Source: Candidatus Liptonbacteria bacterium
Lineage (GTDB): Bacteria > Patescibacteriota > Minisyncoccia > UBA6257 > 2-01-FULL-56-20
Direction of reading: 5' to 3'
NCBI GenBank assembly: GCA_016186635.1
Contig: JACPLI010000016.1
Span: forward strand, 1-55,516
Length of the DNA stretch: 55,516 nt
Every line of letters starts with the position of its first letter. Position 1 is the first letter of the stretch. This document shows, piece after piece, positions 1 to 8,078 of the stretch. The notes beneath the pieces were generated by a model that did no database searches, had not been told where the DNA came from, and saw nothing but the letters and a program-made list of their open reading frames with translations. A program made the translations under genes and the position numbers.

Positions 1-695
1 GCTTGGGGCCCTCGTCTTACCGCGGCTGCTGGCACGAGGTTTGCAGCCCCTTATTCACACACTGATCAATAACTTTCTAATGTGTAAAAGAAGTTTACAG
101 GCCGAAGCCCTTCTTCCTTCACGCGGCGTCGCTCGATCAGGCTTTCGCCCATTGTCGAATATTCTCGACTGCTGCCTCCCGTAGGAGTATGGGCCGTGTC
201 TCAGTCCCATCGTTGGGGGTCAGGCTCTCACCTCCCCTACCGGTCGTCGCCTTGGTAGGCCGTTACCCTGCCAACAAGCTGATCGGACCTAAGCCGATCC
301 CAAAGCGGCTTGCGCCTTTAATCGCGCTCTGCGCGGTGTAAACGTTCGAATTGTGCGATTGCTTCGCGTGATCGAATTGTTCGAACGCTCGAACAACTTG
401 AACTTCGAACGCTTTGCACTGTGCAAAGCACGACGCCATCGGGTATTACCTCACCTTTCGATGAGCTATGCCCGGCTTCGGGGTACGTACTAGGGTGTTA
501 CTAACTCGTTCGCCACTATGCGCGCACAGCGCGCTCATCAGCGAATCTCGAATCCGTTACGAATTTACGAATCATTCGTACATTCGGTTTCCATTCGTTA
601 TTCGTTGATAGCGTGCTATGCACGCACCGTTCGACTTGCATGCCTTATCCACGCCGCCAGCGTTCATCCTGGACCAGGATCAAATCCTCGAAAAA
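1..695 (-). rRNA. rrs: 16S ribosomal RNA, 5' portion (cut by window edge)
   Basis: The complement carries universal 16S landmarks: the 515-530 loop (complement of positions 20-35), the 338-355 site (171-188) and the 5' end with TTTGATCCTGG (around 672-688). The gene runs off the left edge, so the anti-Shine-Dalgarno end is not visible. E. coli positions 8 to 515 take 508 nt but here about 654 nt, so roughly 146 nt are extra. The extra sequence lies in V1 (about 518-628) and V2 (about 310-430) and consists of A/T-rich inverted repeats with TTCGAA and ATTCGT motifs, which suggests enlarged helices rather than an intron. The 27F primer site has four mismatches, as often seen in CPR bacteria. Confidence 0.95.
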
Positions 696-974
696 AAGAT
701 TAATAAAAGCTCATAAAGAGCTTCTACAAATCTCGCACTGCAATTTTTACGAAATTGCTAAAACGTAATTGGAACAACTAAAAAACTCTTTTATTGGTTT
801 GATTCCGATATGTCCCTTGCGGCTCCGCGTCGCGAAGCAGCAAGGTACTTTTCAAAAGTCGGTCGTATATCATAGTTCGAAAAGCTCACCACGCCATAAT
901 TAGCTAAACCTACCGTGAGCACCCACTCGAACCTGTCGCACAGGAAAGTATAAGGATAAACCTATAACTGTCAA
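696..974 (-). promoter_or_regulatory. rrn operon promoter and long leader
   Basis: On the minus strand there is TTGACA (974-969), a 16-nt spacer and TATACT (952-947), a near-consensus housekeeping promoter. Transcription would start near 940, giving a leader of about 245 nt before 16S. Just past the start lies CCTGT/ACAGG (small hairpin), and at 845-815 a larger bulged hairpin closed by CCTTGC/GCAAGG, perhaps part of the processing stem. No gene is visible in this stretch. Confidence 0.7.
714..758 (-). promoter_or_regulatory. rrn leader boxB/boxA-like antitermination signals
   Basis: Read on the minus strand, a hairpin GCAATTT/AAATTGC (758-740) is followed by GCTCTTTA (721-714), which resembles the boxA core of rRNA leaders. 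The order boxB then boxA, just upstream of 16S, matches bacterial rrn leaders. The boxA is itself inside a small AAGCTC/GAGCTT inverted repeat. Assignment by position and motif only. Confidence 0.4.
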
Positions 975-990
975 TGGCGAAAGAATTGTG

Positions 991-996
991 TATAAT
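991..996 (+). promoter_or_regulatory. -10 box for the phosphotransferase gene
   Basis: Perfect TATAAT 16 nt before the ATG at 1013, giving a predicted leader of about 9-10 nt. The -35 side overlaps the rrn promoter's -35 (969-974), so the two promoters are back to back. It lies downstream of the longer possible ATG at 974, which argues for the 1013 start. Confidence 0.55.
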
Positions 997-1012
997 TCCT
1001 GCGAATATCGCT

Positions 1013-2041
1013 ATGAACGACTTAGATGATAAGGGTGTGCGCGAAGCCCTCGCCCGGTATTCTATAGGGCCCGTGAGGGACATATCCCCAATCCTCTCCG
1101 GCCACATCAACGCCACCTACCGCATCGCCACCGCGCAAGGAACATATATCCTCCAACTTCTGGGCGCGGTGTTTAACGAACGCACCGTCTACGACATGGA
1201 GCGCGTGACCGCCCACTTGTCAAAAAAAGGAGTGCTCGCTCCCCGCGTGCTGCATACTGCGGAGGGCGCCTCATTTCTCAAAAGCCCCGGGGGGCGCGTG
1301 TGGCGCCTCACCACATTCATCGAAGGCGATATCTATGAAAATCTGACTCAAGATTCGTACGCCGCCGAGGCAGGCAAAGTGCTCGCGACGTTCCATGTTG
1401 CCATGAGCGATTTTGACGCGAAATTTTTGAAGAGCAAACCCTTCCTCCATAACATACAGGAAATCTACGAATCGTTCTGCGCGGCGTATGAGAATCTTCT
1501 GCGCGAAGAACCGGACAAAGTGCAGCGCGAGTACTATCGGTACATCCAAGAAAAAATGGCTTCTCTCATGTTGCCCGCCGACCTCCCCACCACCATTATT
1601 CACGCCGACCCGAAAATCTCAAACGTCGTGTTTAGTGGAGGCAAAGGTATCTGCATGATAGACCTCGACACCTGCATGCGGCACACACCGCTTGTGGACC
1701 TGGGCGATGCGCTCCGCTGGTGCGCCATTTCGGAGGAAGCATTCCCCAATGCGATGTCCCTCCCACAATTCAAATACAGTATTGAGGGTTATCGCAACGT
1801 GGAACCCCTCTCGCCGGAAATGAAAGAATACCTCATGCAAGCCTTTGCAATGGTGACGCTCGGGCTCGCTTCACGGTTCGCGAAAGATGTTTACCACGAC
1901 AATTATTTCGGCTGGAATCCGAAGAAGTACCCTTCCCGCAAGGAACACAATAAAGCCCGCGCGCGAAGTCTCGTCTCCCTCACGCAAGACATTCTCCGCA
2001 AGGAAAAGGAAATGCGGGACATACTTAAGAGCTGCCACTGA
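1013..2041 (+). CDS. Aminoglycoside-phosphotransferase-fold sugar/choline kinase-like protein
   Basis: A 342-residue protein of the APH/choline kinase fold. Visible motifs are the catalytic loop H-x-D-x4-N (IIHADPKISN, near residues 195-204) and the metal-binding IDLDT about 15 residues later, as in N-acetylhexosamine 1-kinase and homoserine kinase type II relatives. The family phosphorylates small hydroxyl substrates with ATP in the cytoplasm. The substrate cannot be read from sequence; an amino-sugar substrate would fit the nearby hexosamine genes, but that is inference. I chose the ATG at 1013 over 974 because a perfect -10 box lies between them and 974 overlaps the rrn -35. It is transcribed away from the rRNA operon and ends in TGA, evidence for the standard code. 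Confidence 0.75.
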   Translation: MNDLDDKGVREALARYSIGPVRDISPILSGHINATYRIATAQGTYILQLLGAVFNERTVYDMERVTAHLSKKGVLAPRVLHTAEGASFLKSPGGRVWRLTTFIEGDIYENLTQDSYAAEAGKVLATFHVAMSDFDAKFLKSKPFLHNIQEIYESFCAAYENLLREEPDKVQREYYRYIQEKMASLMLPADLPTTIIHADPKISNVVFSGGKGICMIDLDTCMRHTPLVDLGDALRWCAISEEAFPNAMSLPQFKYSIEGYRNVEPLSPEMKEYLMQAFAMVTLGLASRFAKDVYHDNYFGWNPKKYPSRKEHNKARARSLVSLTQDILRKEKEMRDILKSCH

Positions 2042-2060
2042 CCATTTGGCGATTCCGGCG

Positions 2061-2858
2061 CTATCGTAGAATTTTCCCCAGCTCCTTGGTTATTCTCCTG
2101 TTAGTAACCATAGCTCTAAGTGCGTCGCCGCTTGGCGGGCTAAGGTGAACAATCTCTGCGCCGGCTTCTTTGGCAATTAAAAGAGACCCCGCCTGGTCCC
2201 ATTTGCGGGTGGAACCGGACAAATCAACATAGGCATCAAACGCGCCCGCCGCCAGCAAGCACTGGCCGAACGCGCCGACACGATAGGTTTCCACTTGTGC
2301 GCACGTGGCCACGAGCCGTTCCACAATTTTCATCCGTGCAACAAAATCTTTTTTAATGCTGGGCTGCCTGGCGAACTTCTGCTCCGGCAACTCGACAAAT
2401 ACAAAGGCATCGGACAACTTTCCCGTCTTAGATACGTGAATGGGCGAACCGTTGAGCATAGCGCCCCCATCGGCTTCCGCAAAGAATAACTGCTCTGTGG
2501 TCGGGTGATTGATGGCTGCCGCTATAGTTTTGCCTTGGTACTGCAACGCGATGTTAATAGTATATACAGGAATATTGCGGACAAAATGCGCGCTACCGTC
2601 GATCGGATCCACTATCCAAAGATACTCAGTATCCGGGCGGATAAGTCCTGCTTCCTCCGAATAAATACCGTGGCCAGGAAACTCCTTTTGAATGCGGTTC
2701 AAAATAAGCTTCTCCACTTCAATATCAACATTGGTGGCCAAATCATGGAAATCTTTGCGGTAAACCCTGCGAGAACGATGAGAATGACTCTGCAAAAAAG
2801 CTCCCGCATCAGCCGACAATTTGAGAATGAAACGCTTTATTGTATCGCGAGCAACCAT
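2061..2858 (-). CDS. Inositol monophosphatase family phosphatase
   Basis: A 265-residue member of the IMPase/FBPase/CysQ metal-dependent phosphatase superfamily. It has the paired acidic motif SEEAG (residues 67-71), the signature WIVDPIDGSAHF (81-92, D84 and D87 binding Mg2+), and the C-terminal WDQAGSLLIAKEAGAEI motif that holds the third metal-binding aspartate. Length is normal for the family. These enzymes remove phosphate from inositol phosphates, sugar bisphosphates or 3'-phosphoadenosine phosphate; which of these applies cannot be told. It is the last gene of the glmS-acs-xfp-GNAT operon, starting 20 nt after the GNAT stop, so a role in sugar-phosphate turnover is plausible. Confidence 0.85.
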   Translation of the reverse strand: MVARDTIKRFILKLSADAGAFLQSHSHRSRRVYRKDFHDLATNVDIEVEKLILNRIQKEFPGHGIYSEEAGLIRPDTEYLWIVDPIDGSAHFVRNIPVYTINIALQYQGKTIAAAINHPTTEQLFFAEADGGAMLNGSPIHVSKTGKLSDAFVFVELPEQKFARQPSIKKDFVARMKIVERLVATCAQVETYRVGAFGQCLLAAGAFDAYVDLSGSTRKWDQAGSLLIAKEAGAEIVHLSPPSGDALRAMVTNRRITKELGKILR

Positions 2859-2878
2859 ATCTCTTTCTTGCCGTTTCT

Positions 2879-3418
2879 TTATTCCTTATCTCCAATAGAA
2901 AAACGTTTCAGCATAATAACTTCATCATTGCCGAAGAGAAAATCTTTGAGCGTCGCTTCCACCTCGGTGCCGAGCACCCTGCGATACATCGCTTGAGCCG
3001 TGTTATCGGTGGCAGTATCCACTTTGATTGCATGCAACTCGCGCCCGGTCTTCTCCCGCAGGAACGCCCGCACCGCAGTCAACCCTTCTTTCATCATGAC
3101 TGTAGCAACGCCCTGGTTGCGGTGGTCGGGATGTACCCCCAACTGCTCCAGCTCTATAACGCCACTATGAAACCCGCCGATGAAAGACCACGAACAGTAG
3201 CCAATAATGCAACCTTCGCGCACCGCCACGAAGTACTGAGTTTTGGGATAAGCGGCCATACCGCTGCGGTGCCATAGCTCCGTCAACTCAGCGGTGCCAT
3301 TATCCTGCGGAAAGCACACCTGCGCCAAGGCGGCAACACCCGGGAGATCGTCAGGCGTGGCCAGTCGAATCTCACATGGGGATTTTGCAATGGAAGAAGC
3401 CATGCGTGATTTAGCCAT
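2879..3418 (-). CDS. GNAT family N-acetyltransferase
   Basis: A 179-residue GNAT-fold protein. The acetyl-CoA binding loop is visible as LGVHPDHRNQGVATVMM (motif A, R/Q-x-x-G-x-A), followed by a helix and a C-terminal region with ATDNTAQAMYRRVLG. Substrate unknown; GNATs acetylate amines of small molecules, ribosomal proteins or tRNA. The open frame extends upstream into the phosphoketolase gene, but the ATG at 3418, 13 nt after the phosphoketolase stop, fits the usual N-terminus (EIRLATPDDLPGV about 13 residues in). It shares the operon with acetyl-CoA synthetase, which could supply its acetyl donor (inference). Confidence 0.85.
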   Translation of the reverse strand: MAKSRMASSIAKSPCEIRLATPDDLPGVAALAQVCFPQDNGTAELTELWHRSGMAAYPKTQYFVAVREGCIIGYCSWSFIGGFHSGVIELEQLGVHPDHRNQGVATVMMKEGLTAVRAFLREKTGRELHAIKVDTATDNTAQAMYRRVLGTEVEATLKDFLFGNDEVIMLKRFSIGDKE

Positions 3419-3431
3419 TATAAACCATGCG

Positions 3432-6236
3432 TTAAGAAGTTGTATCTGTGCTGCTCTTATTACTTTTTTTTGGCCTCTTTCCCGCTTTCTCATAGGCCTC
3501 CATAATGCAAAAATTAGTGACCATAGACAATCCGTAATCTTCAGCGAACTCTTCGGCCTCGGGCGTGTTGACTCCTTCGGCAAGCCAAACCGTTTTTATG
3601 TCACCCCGCTCCACCACTTCCTTCATGTGCGCCACAACTTCACTCGGCTTTCTGAAAATATCCACTATGTCAATTGAGATATCCCTCGGGATATCCAAGA
3701 GAGTCTTATACGACTTCTCGCCCAAAACTTCCCGGACATTGGGGTTCACGGGGATAATCCGATAACCTTTGCTCTGGAAATACTTTGCCACCCGGTGGCT
3801 ATGGCGCGCGGGCTTGTCGGAGAGACCGACAAAAGCAATAGTCCGGGCATTCTGCAAAATCCTTTCATGTTCGATATGCTTCACTTCAATCGTGGGGCGT
3901 ATGCTCCCCGCCCACTGCCAATTCTCAATTTCCAGGGGGTCCGAACCGAACTTTTTTATATATGCCTGGTGCCGCTTCAGCGCCAAATGATACTTTTTCT
4001 CCGCCCGCTCTTTCTGCTTCTCCGTAATCACTCCTCGCTCAAGTGCGGTTTGCAGTATTTCCAAAGCCAAATGGTAACGGTCCGTGCCGTTGCGCACCTG
4101 CATGTCAAACGGCGTGGTGGTGCCGCCCTCTTCCGAGTAACCATGCACCAAAAACCGTTGCGGATTCTTCAATTTGCACAAGATTGATTCCATGGCCTCG
4201 GGGTAGCCATGAAAATTTACAATGACCGGCTTGTCCATGGTGAGATATTTTTCGGCATTCGGGATTTGCTCATGGAACTCGCCCTCGCACGCGCACGCCG
4301 CTTGCAAACGGACTATGTTCACAAAGCGGATGCGGACTGCCGGAGCGTCTTTTTTTACGAACTCCAACGCCGCCAGCGCTTCCTTAGTCATGTAATCGCC
4401 GACCCCGACCAACACCACATGCGGATTATCATCGCTCGCGAACTCCCAGGTGGAAAGCCCGTCGTTGAGCGCCGCCTTTGCCTGAGCAAGACTGCACCAG
4501 CGGGGCTCCGCCGTCTTTCCCGCCGTGATGATATTTATCTGATTTTTGGAAGAGAGCGCCTCCTCCATGACCGCGAGCATACTATTGTCGTCCACGGGGA
4601 AATATGCTTTCACAAAATCATTGTGCTTCTCGAGCATACCGGAAAGGAATCCGGGGTTTTGGTGCGAGTAGCCGTTATGCTCCTGGCGCCATACCGTGGA
4701 CGTAAGAAGATAGTTCATCGACGGGATATCCAGACGCCAGGGCATTTTGCGGACGTACTTCAAAAATTTCTGGTACATGTGCGCCATGCTGGAAAAAATT
4801 TGCGCGAATGCCTCATAGGTTGTAAGCACCGCGTGCCGGCCGGTGAGCACATAGCCCTGCGCAAGCCCGTGTATATTGTGCTCGGAAAGCATTTCCATTA
4901 CCCGCCCATCACGGGTCATATCTTTGTCCGTCGGATAATGCGGCCAGACAAAGCCGCGGGCGGTTTCCTTGAAAACCTCATCAAGGCGGTTTGAGTAGGT
5001 TTCGTCCGGCGACATCAGGCGGAAATTTTGGGCTTTTTTATTGCGCGCAAAGATTTCCTTAAGATATCCTCCGGCCATGCGCATGGAATTCGATTGCACT
5101 TTCCCCGGGGCACCAACCACCTTCTCCAAATCCTTCGCATCGGGAAGAAGCAAGAGCTTATAGTGCCCACCGAACATATGAGGATTATCTCCAAGCAGGA
5201 ACTTCCCGTCCGGAACAATGTCCAATACCTCTTTGGAAAATCCGGTTTTTGGATTGAATAACTCTCCGAACTTGTATGACCGAAGCCACTCCTCCAGGGC
5301 AAAGAGCTCCTGTTCGTCGCCTTTCACGGTCGGCATAACCACCTGATGGGAAAGGATGGTCCCTTCAATTTTCTGCCCGCGCAGTTCTTTCACCGTCGTC
5401 CAGCCTTTGGGAGTCTTAAGAATAATCATCGGGAAACAAGGCTTGAAATGTCGCGCATTCTTCCTTGCCCGCGCCTGGATTTTTTTAATTTTTTGATACG
5501 CGCGCTCAAGCGTCGCGAACATTTTTTCTCCGCTCTCGTCGTTTTCCACGAATAGCGGCTCATAGCCGTAGCCCTCAAAGAGTTTCTTGAGCTCTTCATC
5601 ACTCATTCTGCCAAAAATGGTAGGGCCAGAAATTTTGTAGCCGTTCAGATGCAAAATAGGCAGCACCGCGCCGTTCACTGCCGGGTCAATAAGCTTGTTG
5701 ATATGCCACGCCGCGGCCATTGCCCCGGTTTCCGCCTCCCCGTCGCCGATGAGCACCGCAGCCAACAAATCAGGGTTGTCTAAAACGGCCCCGTACGCGG
5801 AAGAAAGCGAATAACCCAACTCCCCGCCTTCCAAAATCAAGCCCGGCATCTCCGGACTGCAGTGGCTCGAGAAACCGCGCGGCCAAGCGAACATCTTGGA
5901 AACATAACCGATACCGTCTTCATTGCGACAAGCTTTCCTATAATACTTCCCCAGCGTGCCTTCCAAAAAGAGATTCGCTTGAAGTCCCGGCATGCCGTGC
6001 CCCGGGCCTAACACGAAGATAGCCGACTGGCGGTGTTTCTTCACAAGGTAATTCAAATGGCCGTACACAAAATTAATCCCCGGGCAGGTACCCCAGTGGC
6101 CAAAAAGTTTCGGCTTTATGTCTCCGGCGCGCAAGGGCCTCCGCAACAAAAAATTATCCTGCAGATAAATTTGCGCAACGGTCAGATAATTGGCCGCGCG
6201 GATATATTTGTTGATATTTCCCAGAATCTTTTTCAT
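3432..6236 (-). CDS. xfp: Phosphoketolase fused to a C-terminal CoA-binding domain
   Basis: A 934-residue protein. Residues 1 to about 790 are a xylulose-5-phosphate/fructose-6-phosphate phosphoketolase: family signature EGGELGY (136-142), thiamine diphosphate motif GDGEAETG (164-171) with the following LNGYKISGPT, and SHQNPGF later on. The enzyme cleaves ketose phosphates with inorganic phosphate to acetyl phosphate and an aldose phosphate. Residues 796 to about 915 form a separate Rossmann-like CoA-binding domain of the YccU type (IAFVGLSDKPARHSHRVAKY, then PVNP and DIVDIFR). Typical phosphoketolases end near 790 residues, so this is an unusual fusion. The ATG follows the acs TAA stop with no gap, which implies translational coupling. 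The fusion may bring the acetyl product and CoA together; that is inference. Confidence 0.93.
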   Translation of the reverse strand: MKKILGNINKYIRAANYLTVAQIYLQDNFLLRRPLRAGDIKPKLFGHWGTCPGINFVYGHLNYLVKKHRQSAIFVLGPGHGMPGLQANLFLEGTLGKYYRKACRNEDGIGYVSKMFAWPRGFSSHCSPEMPGLILEGGELGYSLSSAYGAVLDNPDLLAAVLIGDGEAETGAMAAAWHINKLIDPAVNGAVLPILHLNGYKISGPTIFGRMSDEELKKLFEGYGYEPLFVENDESGEKMFATLERAYQKIKKIQARARKNARHFKPCFPMIILKTPKGWTTVKELRGQKIEGTILSHQVVMPTVKGDEQELFALEEWLRSYKFGELFNPKTGFSKEVLDIVPDGKFLLGDNPHMFGGHYKLLLLPDAKDLEKVVGAPGKVQSNSMRMAGGYLKEIFARNKKAQNFRLMSPDETYSNRLDEVFKETARGFVWPHYPTDKDMTRDGRVMEMLSEHNIHGLAQGYVLTGRHAVLTTYEAFAQIFSSMAHMYQKFLKYVRKMPWRLDIPSMNYLLTSTVWRQEHNGYSHQNPGFLSGMLEKHNDFVKAYFPVDDNSMLAVMEEALSSKNQINIITAGKTAEPRWCSLAQAKAALNDGLSTWEFASDDNPHVVLVGVGDYMTKEALAALEFVKKDAPAVRIRFVNIVRLQAACACEGEFHEQIPNAEKYLTMDKPVIVNFHGYPEAMESILCKLKNPQRFLVHGYSEEGGTTTPFDMQVRNGTDRYHLALEILQTALERGVITEKQKERAEKKYHLALKRHQAYIKKFGSDPLEIENWQWAGSIRPTIEVKHIEHERILQNARTIAFVGLSDKPARHSHRVAKYFQSKGYRIIPVNPNVREVLGEKSYKTLLDIPRDISIDIVDIFRKPSEVVAHMKEVVERGDIKTVWLAEGVNTPEAEEFAEDYGLSMVTNFCIMEAYEKAGKRPKKSNKSSTDTTS

Positions 6237-8066
6237 TTATTTGTCGAGCACGGACAAGTCGCCCACGTCCTGCCTCAGCTCCTTTGCTTTCAAAAGCCGC
6301 CGCATGATTTTCCCGCTTCTCGTTTTCGGCAAGCTGGCGACGCACTCTATTTCCTCGGGCACCGCCATACTCGCAATTTCGCGCTTCACGTGATATTTCA
6401 CATCCGCAAGCAGATCTTCACTGGCGACATTCCCGGGCTTTAACACCAAAAACGCCTTAATTCTCTCGCCCTTGATTTCATCCGGCTTGCCGATAACCGC
6501 AGCTTCGGAAACCGCCGGGTGGGAAACCAAAGCGTTTTCTATTTCCGCGGAACCAATGCGGTGGCCGGAAACATTCATCACGTCGTCGCTGCGGCCCAAA
6601 ACCTGGATATCGCCGTCCTCGTCTTTAATAGCGAAGTCCCCGCTAAAATACACGCCTTTAATTTCGTTCCAATATTTTTCAAACCTCTCGTGATTGTTCA
6701 AACAATCCCGCAACGCCGAGGGCCAGGGTTTTCTGATAACGAGGAACCCCTTTCCGTTTACCGGCATGCGATTGCCGCTTGCATCAACCACATCGGCATC
6801 TATTCCAAAAAACGGCTTTCCGGCTTTGCCCGGCTTCTGCCGCAGTCCGGGGAGCGTCACTATCATGTGACCGGCGGTTTCCGTTTGCCACCACGTATCT
6901 TCTATCGGCAATTTGTCCGCGCCGATGTTTTTTTGGTACCACAACCACACCTCCGGGTTAATCGGTTCTCCCACCGTACCCAACACCCGCAAACTGGAGA
7001 AGTTGTGCTTTTTGCAATTCGCTTCGCCGTATTTGCGGAGCATGCGTAACGCCGTGGGCGACGTGTAAAAGACACTGATCTTTTCCTGCGCTATTATTTT
7101 GTACCAATGGTCGGGAGCGGGGTAATCCGGCGCACCTTCCACCATTACGGATGCTACGCCATTCGAGAGCGGCCCATAGAGCACGTAGCTGTGGCCGGTT
7201 ATCCAACCGAAGTCCGCAGTGCACCAGAAAATATCGTCCTCCCGAATGTCAAAAACTTTTTTCGTAGTGTAATGCGTGTACACGCTGTAACCGCCGACCG
7301 TATGCACGATGCCTTTCGGTTTGCCGGTAGAACCGGACGTGTAGAGCACAAACAAGACATCCTCGCTGTCCATTTCTTCCGGCTCACAGACACCGCTTTG
7401 CTTTTCCATCAAGCCTTTGAAATCAACTTCCTTTTCTTTGATCAACTCGAATTTCTCTCCGTCTCTCTGGAGTACTATTACATGGCGCACAAAACCCAGA
7501 TTCTCGATAGCTTCCTCCACCGTTGATTTGAGCTCCTTCTTCTCCCCCCGCCGCAACGTCCATGTGGAAGTAACGACCACTTTGGCGGCACAGTCTTCAA
7601 TCCTCTCCCGCAGCGCGTTTGCGCTGAAACCCGCAAAAACCACGCTGTGAACCGCGCCAATCCTCGCGCAGCCAAGCATCGCGACCGCCTGTTCAATCAC
7701 CAACGGCATGTAGAGAACCACCATATCTCCTTTCTTCACGCCCAAACTTTTCAAACCGTTGGCGAACTTATTGACCTGCCGCAGCAATTCCCGGTAACTG
7801 ATAGTCTTTTTTTTATACTTCTCATTTAAATATATGAGTGCGGTCGTATCGCCCTTGCCGGCGCTAATGTGGCGGTCCAGACAATTATGGGTAATGTTCA
7901 ACCTGCCGCCCACAAACCACTGGTAATTCGGGTAATCCCAGCTAAAAACTTTTTTCCATTTCTGAAACCACTGGATTTCCTCCCCGGCTATGTTCGCCCA
8001 AAACTTCTCCGGGTCCTTGATGGACTCAGCATAAACTTTTTGAAACTGTTCTAAACTCTGACTCAT
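6237..8066 (-). CDS. acs: Acetyl-CoA synthetase (AMP-forming)
   Basis: A 609-residue adenylate-forming ligase that makes acetyl-CoA from acetate, ATP and CoA. Motifs in order: P-loop-like YTSGSTGKPKGIVH, WCTADFGWITGHSYVLYGPL, the DTWWQTETAGH adenine/acetate pocket, GRSDDVMNVSGHRIG hinge region, and the catalytic lysine in LPKTRSGKIMRRLL close to the C-terminus (the lysine controlled by acetylation in other bacteria). It is about 40 residues shorter than the E. coli enzyme, mainly at the N-terminus. It lies between glmS (12-nt gap) and phosphoketolase (0-nt gap). In this context it could recover acetate or, running backwards, conserve energy from acetyl-CoA; direction cannot be read from sequence. 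Confidence 0.95.
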   Translation of the reverse strand: MSQSLEQFQKVYAESIKDPEKFWANIAGEEIQWFQKWKKVFSWDYPNYQWFVGGRLNITHNCLDRHISAGKGDTTALIYLNEKYKKKTISYRELLRQVNKFANGLKSLGVKKGDMVVLYMPLVIEQAVAMLGCARIGAVHSVVFAGFSANALRERIEDCAAKVVVTSTWTLRRGEKKELKSTVEEAIENLGFVRHVIVLQRDGEKFELIKEKEVDFKGLMEKQSGVCEPEEMDSEDVLFVLYTSGSTGKPKGIVHTVGGYSVYTHYTTKKVFDIREDDIFWCTADFGWITGHSYVLYGPLSNGVASVMVEGAPDYPAPDHWYKIIAQEKISVFYTSPTALRMLRKYGEANCKKHNFSSLRVLGTVGEPINPEVWLWYQKNIGADKLPIEDTWWQTETAGHMIVTLPGLRQKPGKAGKPFFGIDADVVDASGNRMPVNGKGFLVIRKPWPSALRDCLNNHERFEKYWNEIKGVYFSGDFAIKDEDGDIQVLGRSDDVMNVSGHRIGSAEIENALVSHPAVSEAAVIGKPDEIKGERIKAFLVLKPGNVASEDLLADVKYHVKREIASMAVPEEIECVASLPKTRSGKIMRRLLKAKELRQDVGDLSVLDK

Positions 8067-8078
8067 AGGTCGGCTATT

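Noticed and set aside
1-695. Group I intron or intervening sequence in 16S
   Set aside because: The extra sequence lies in V1 and V2 helix tips and forms simple stems; no intron core or homing endonuclease is visible.
696-970. tRNA gene in the rrn leader
   Set aside because: Hairpins are present but no cloverleaf or T-loop GTTCRANNC motif in the right geometry.
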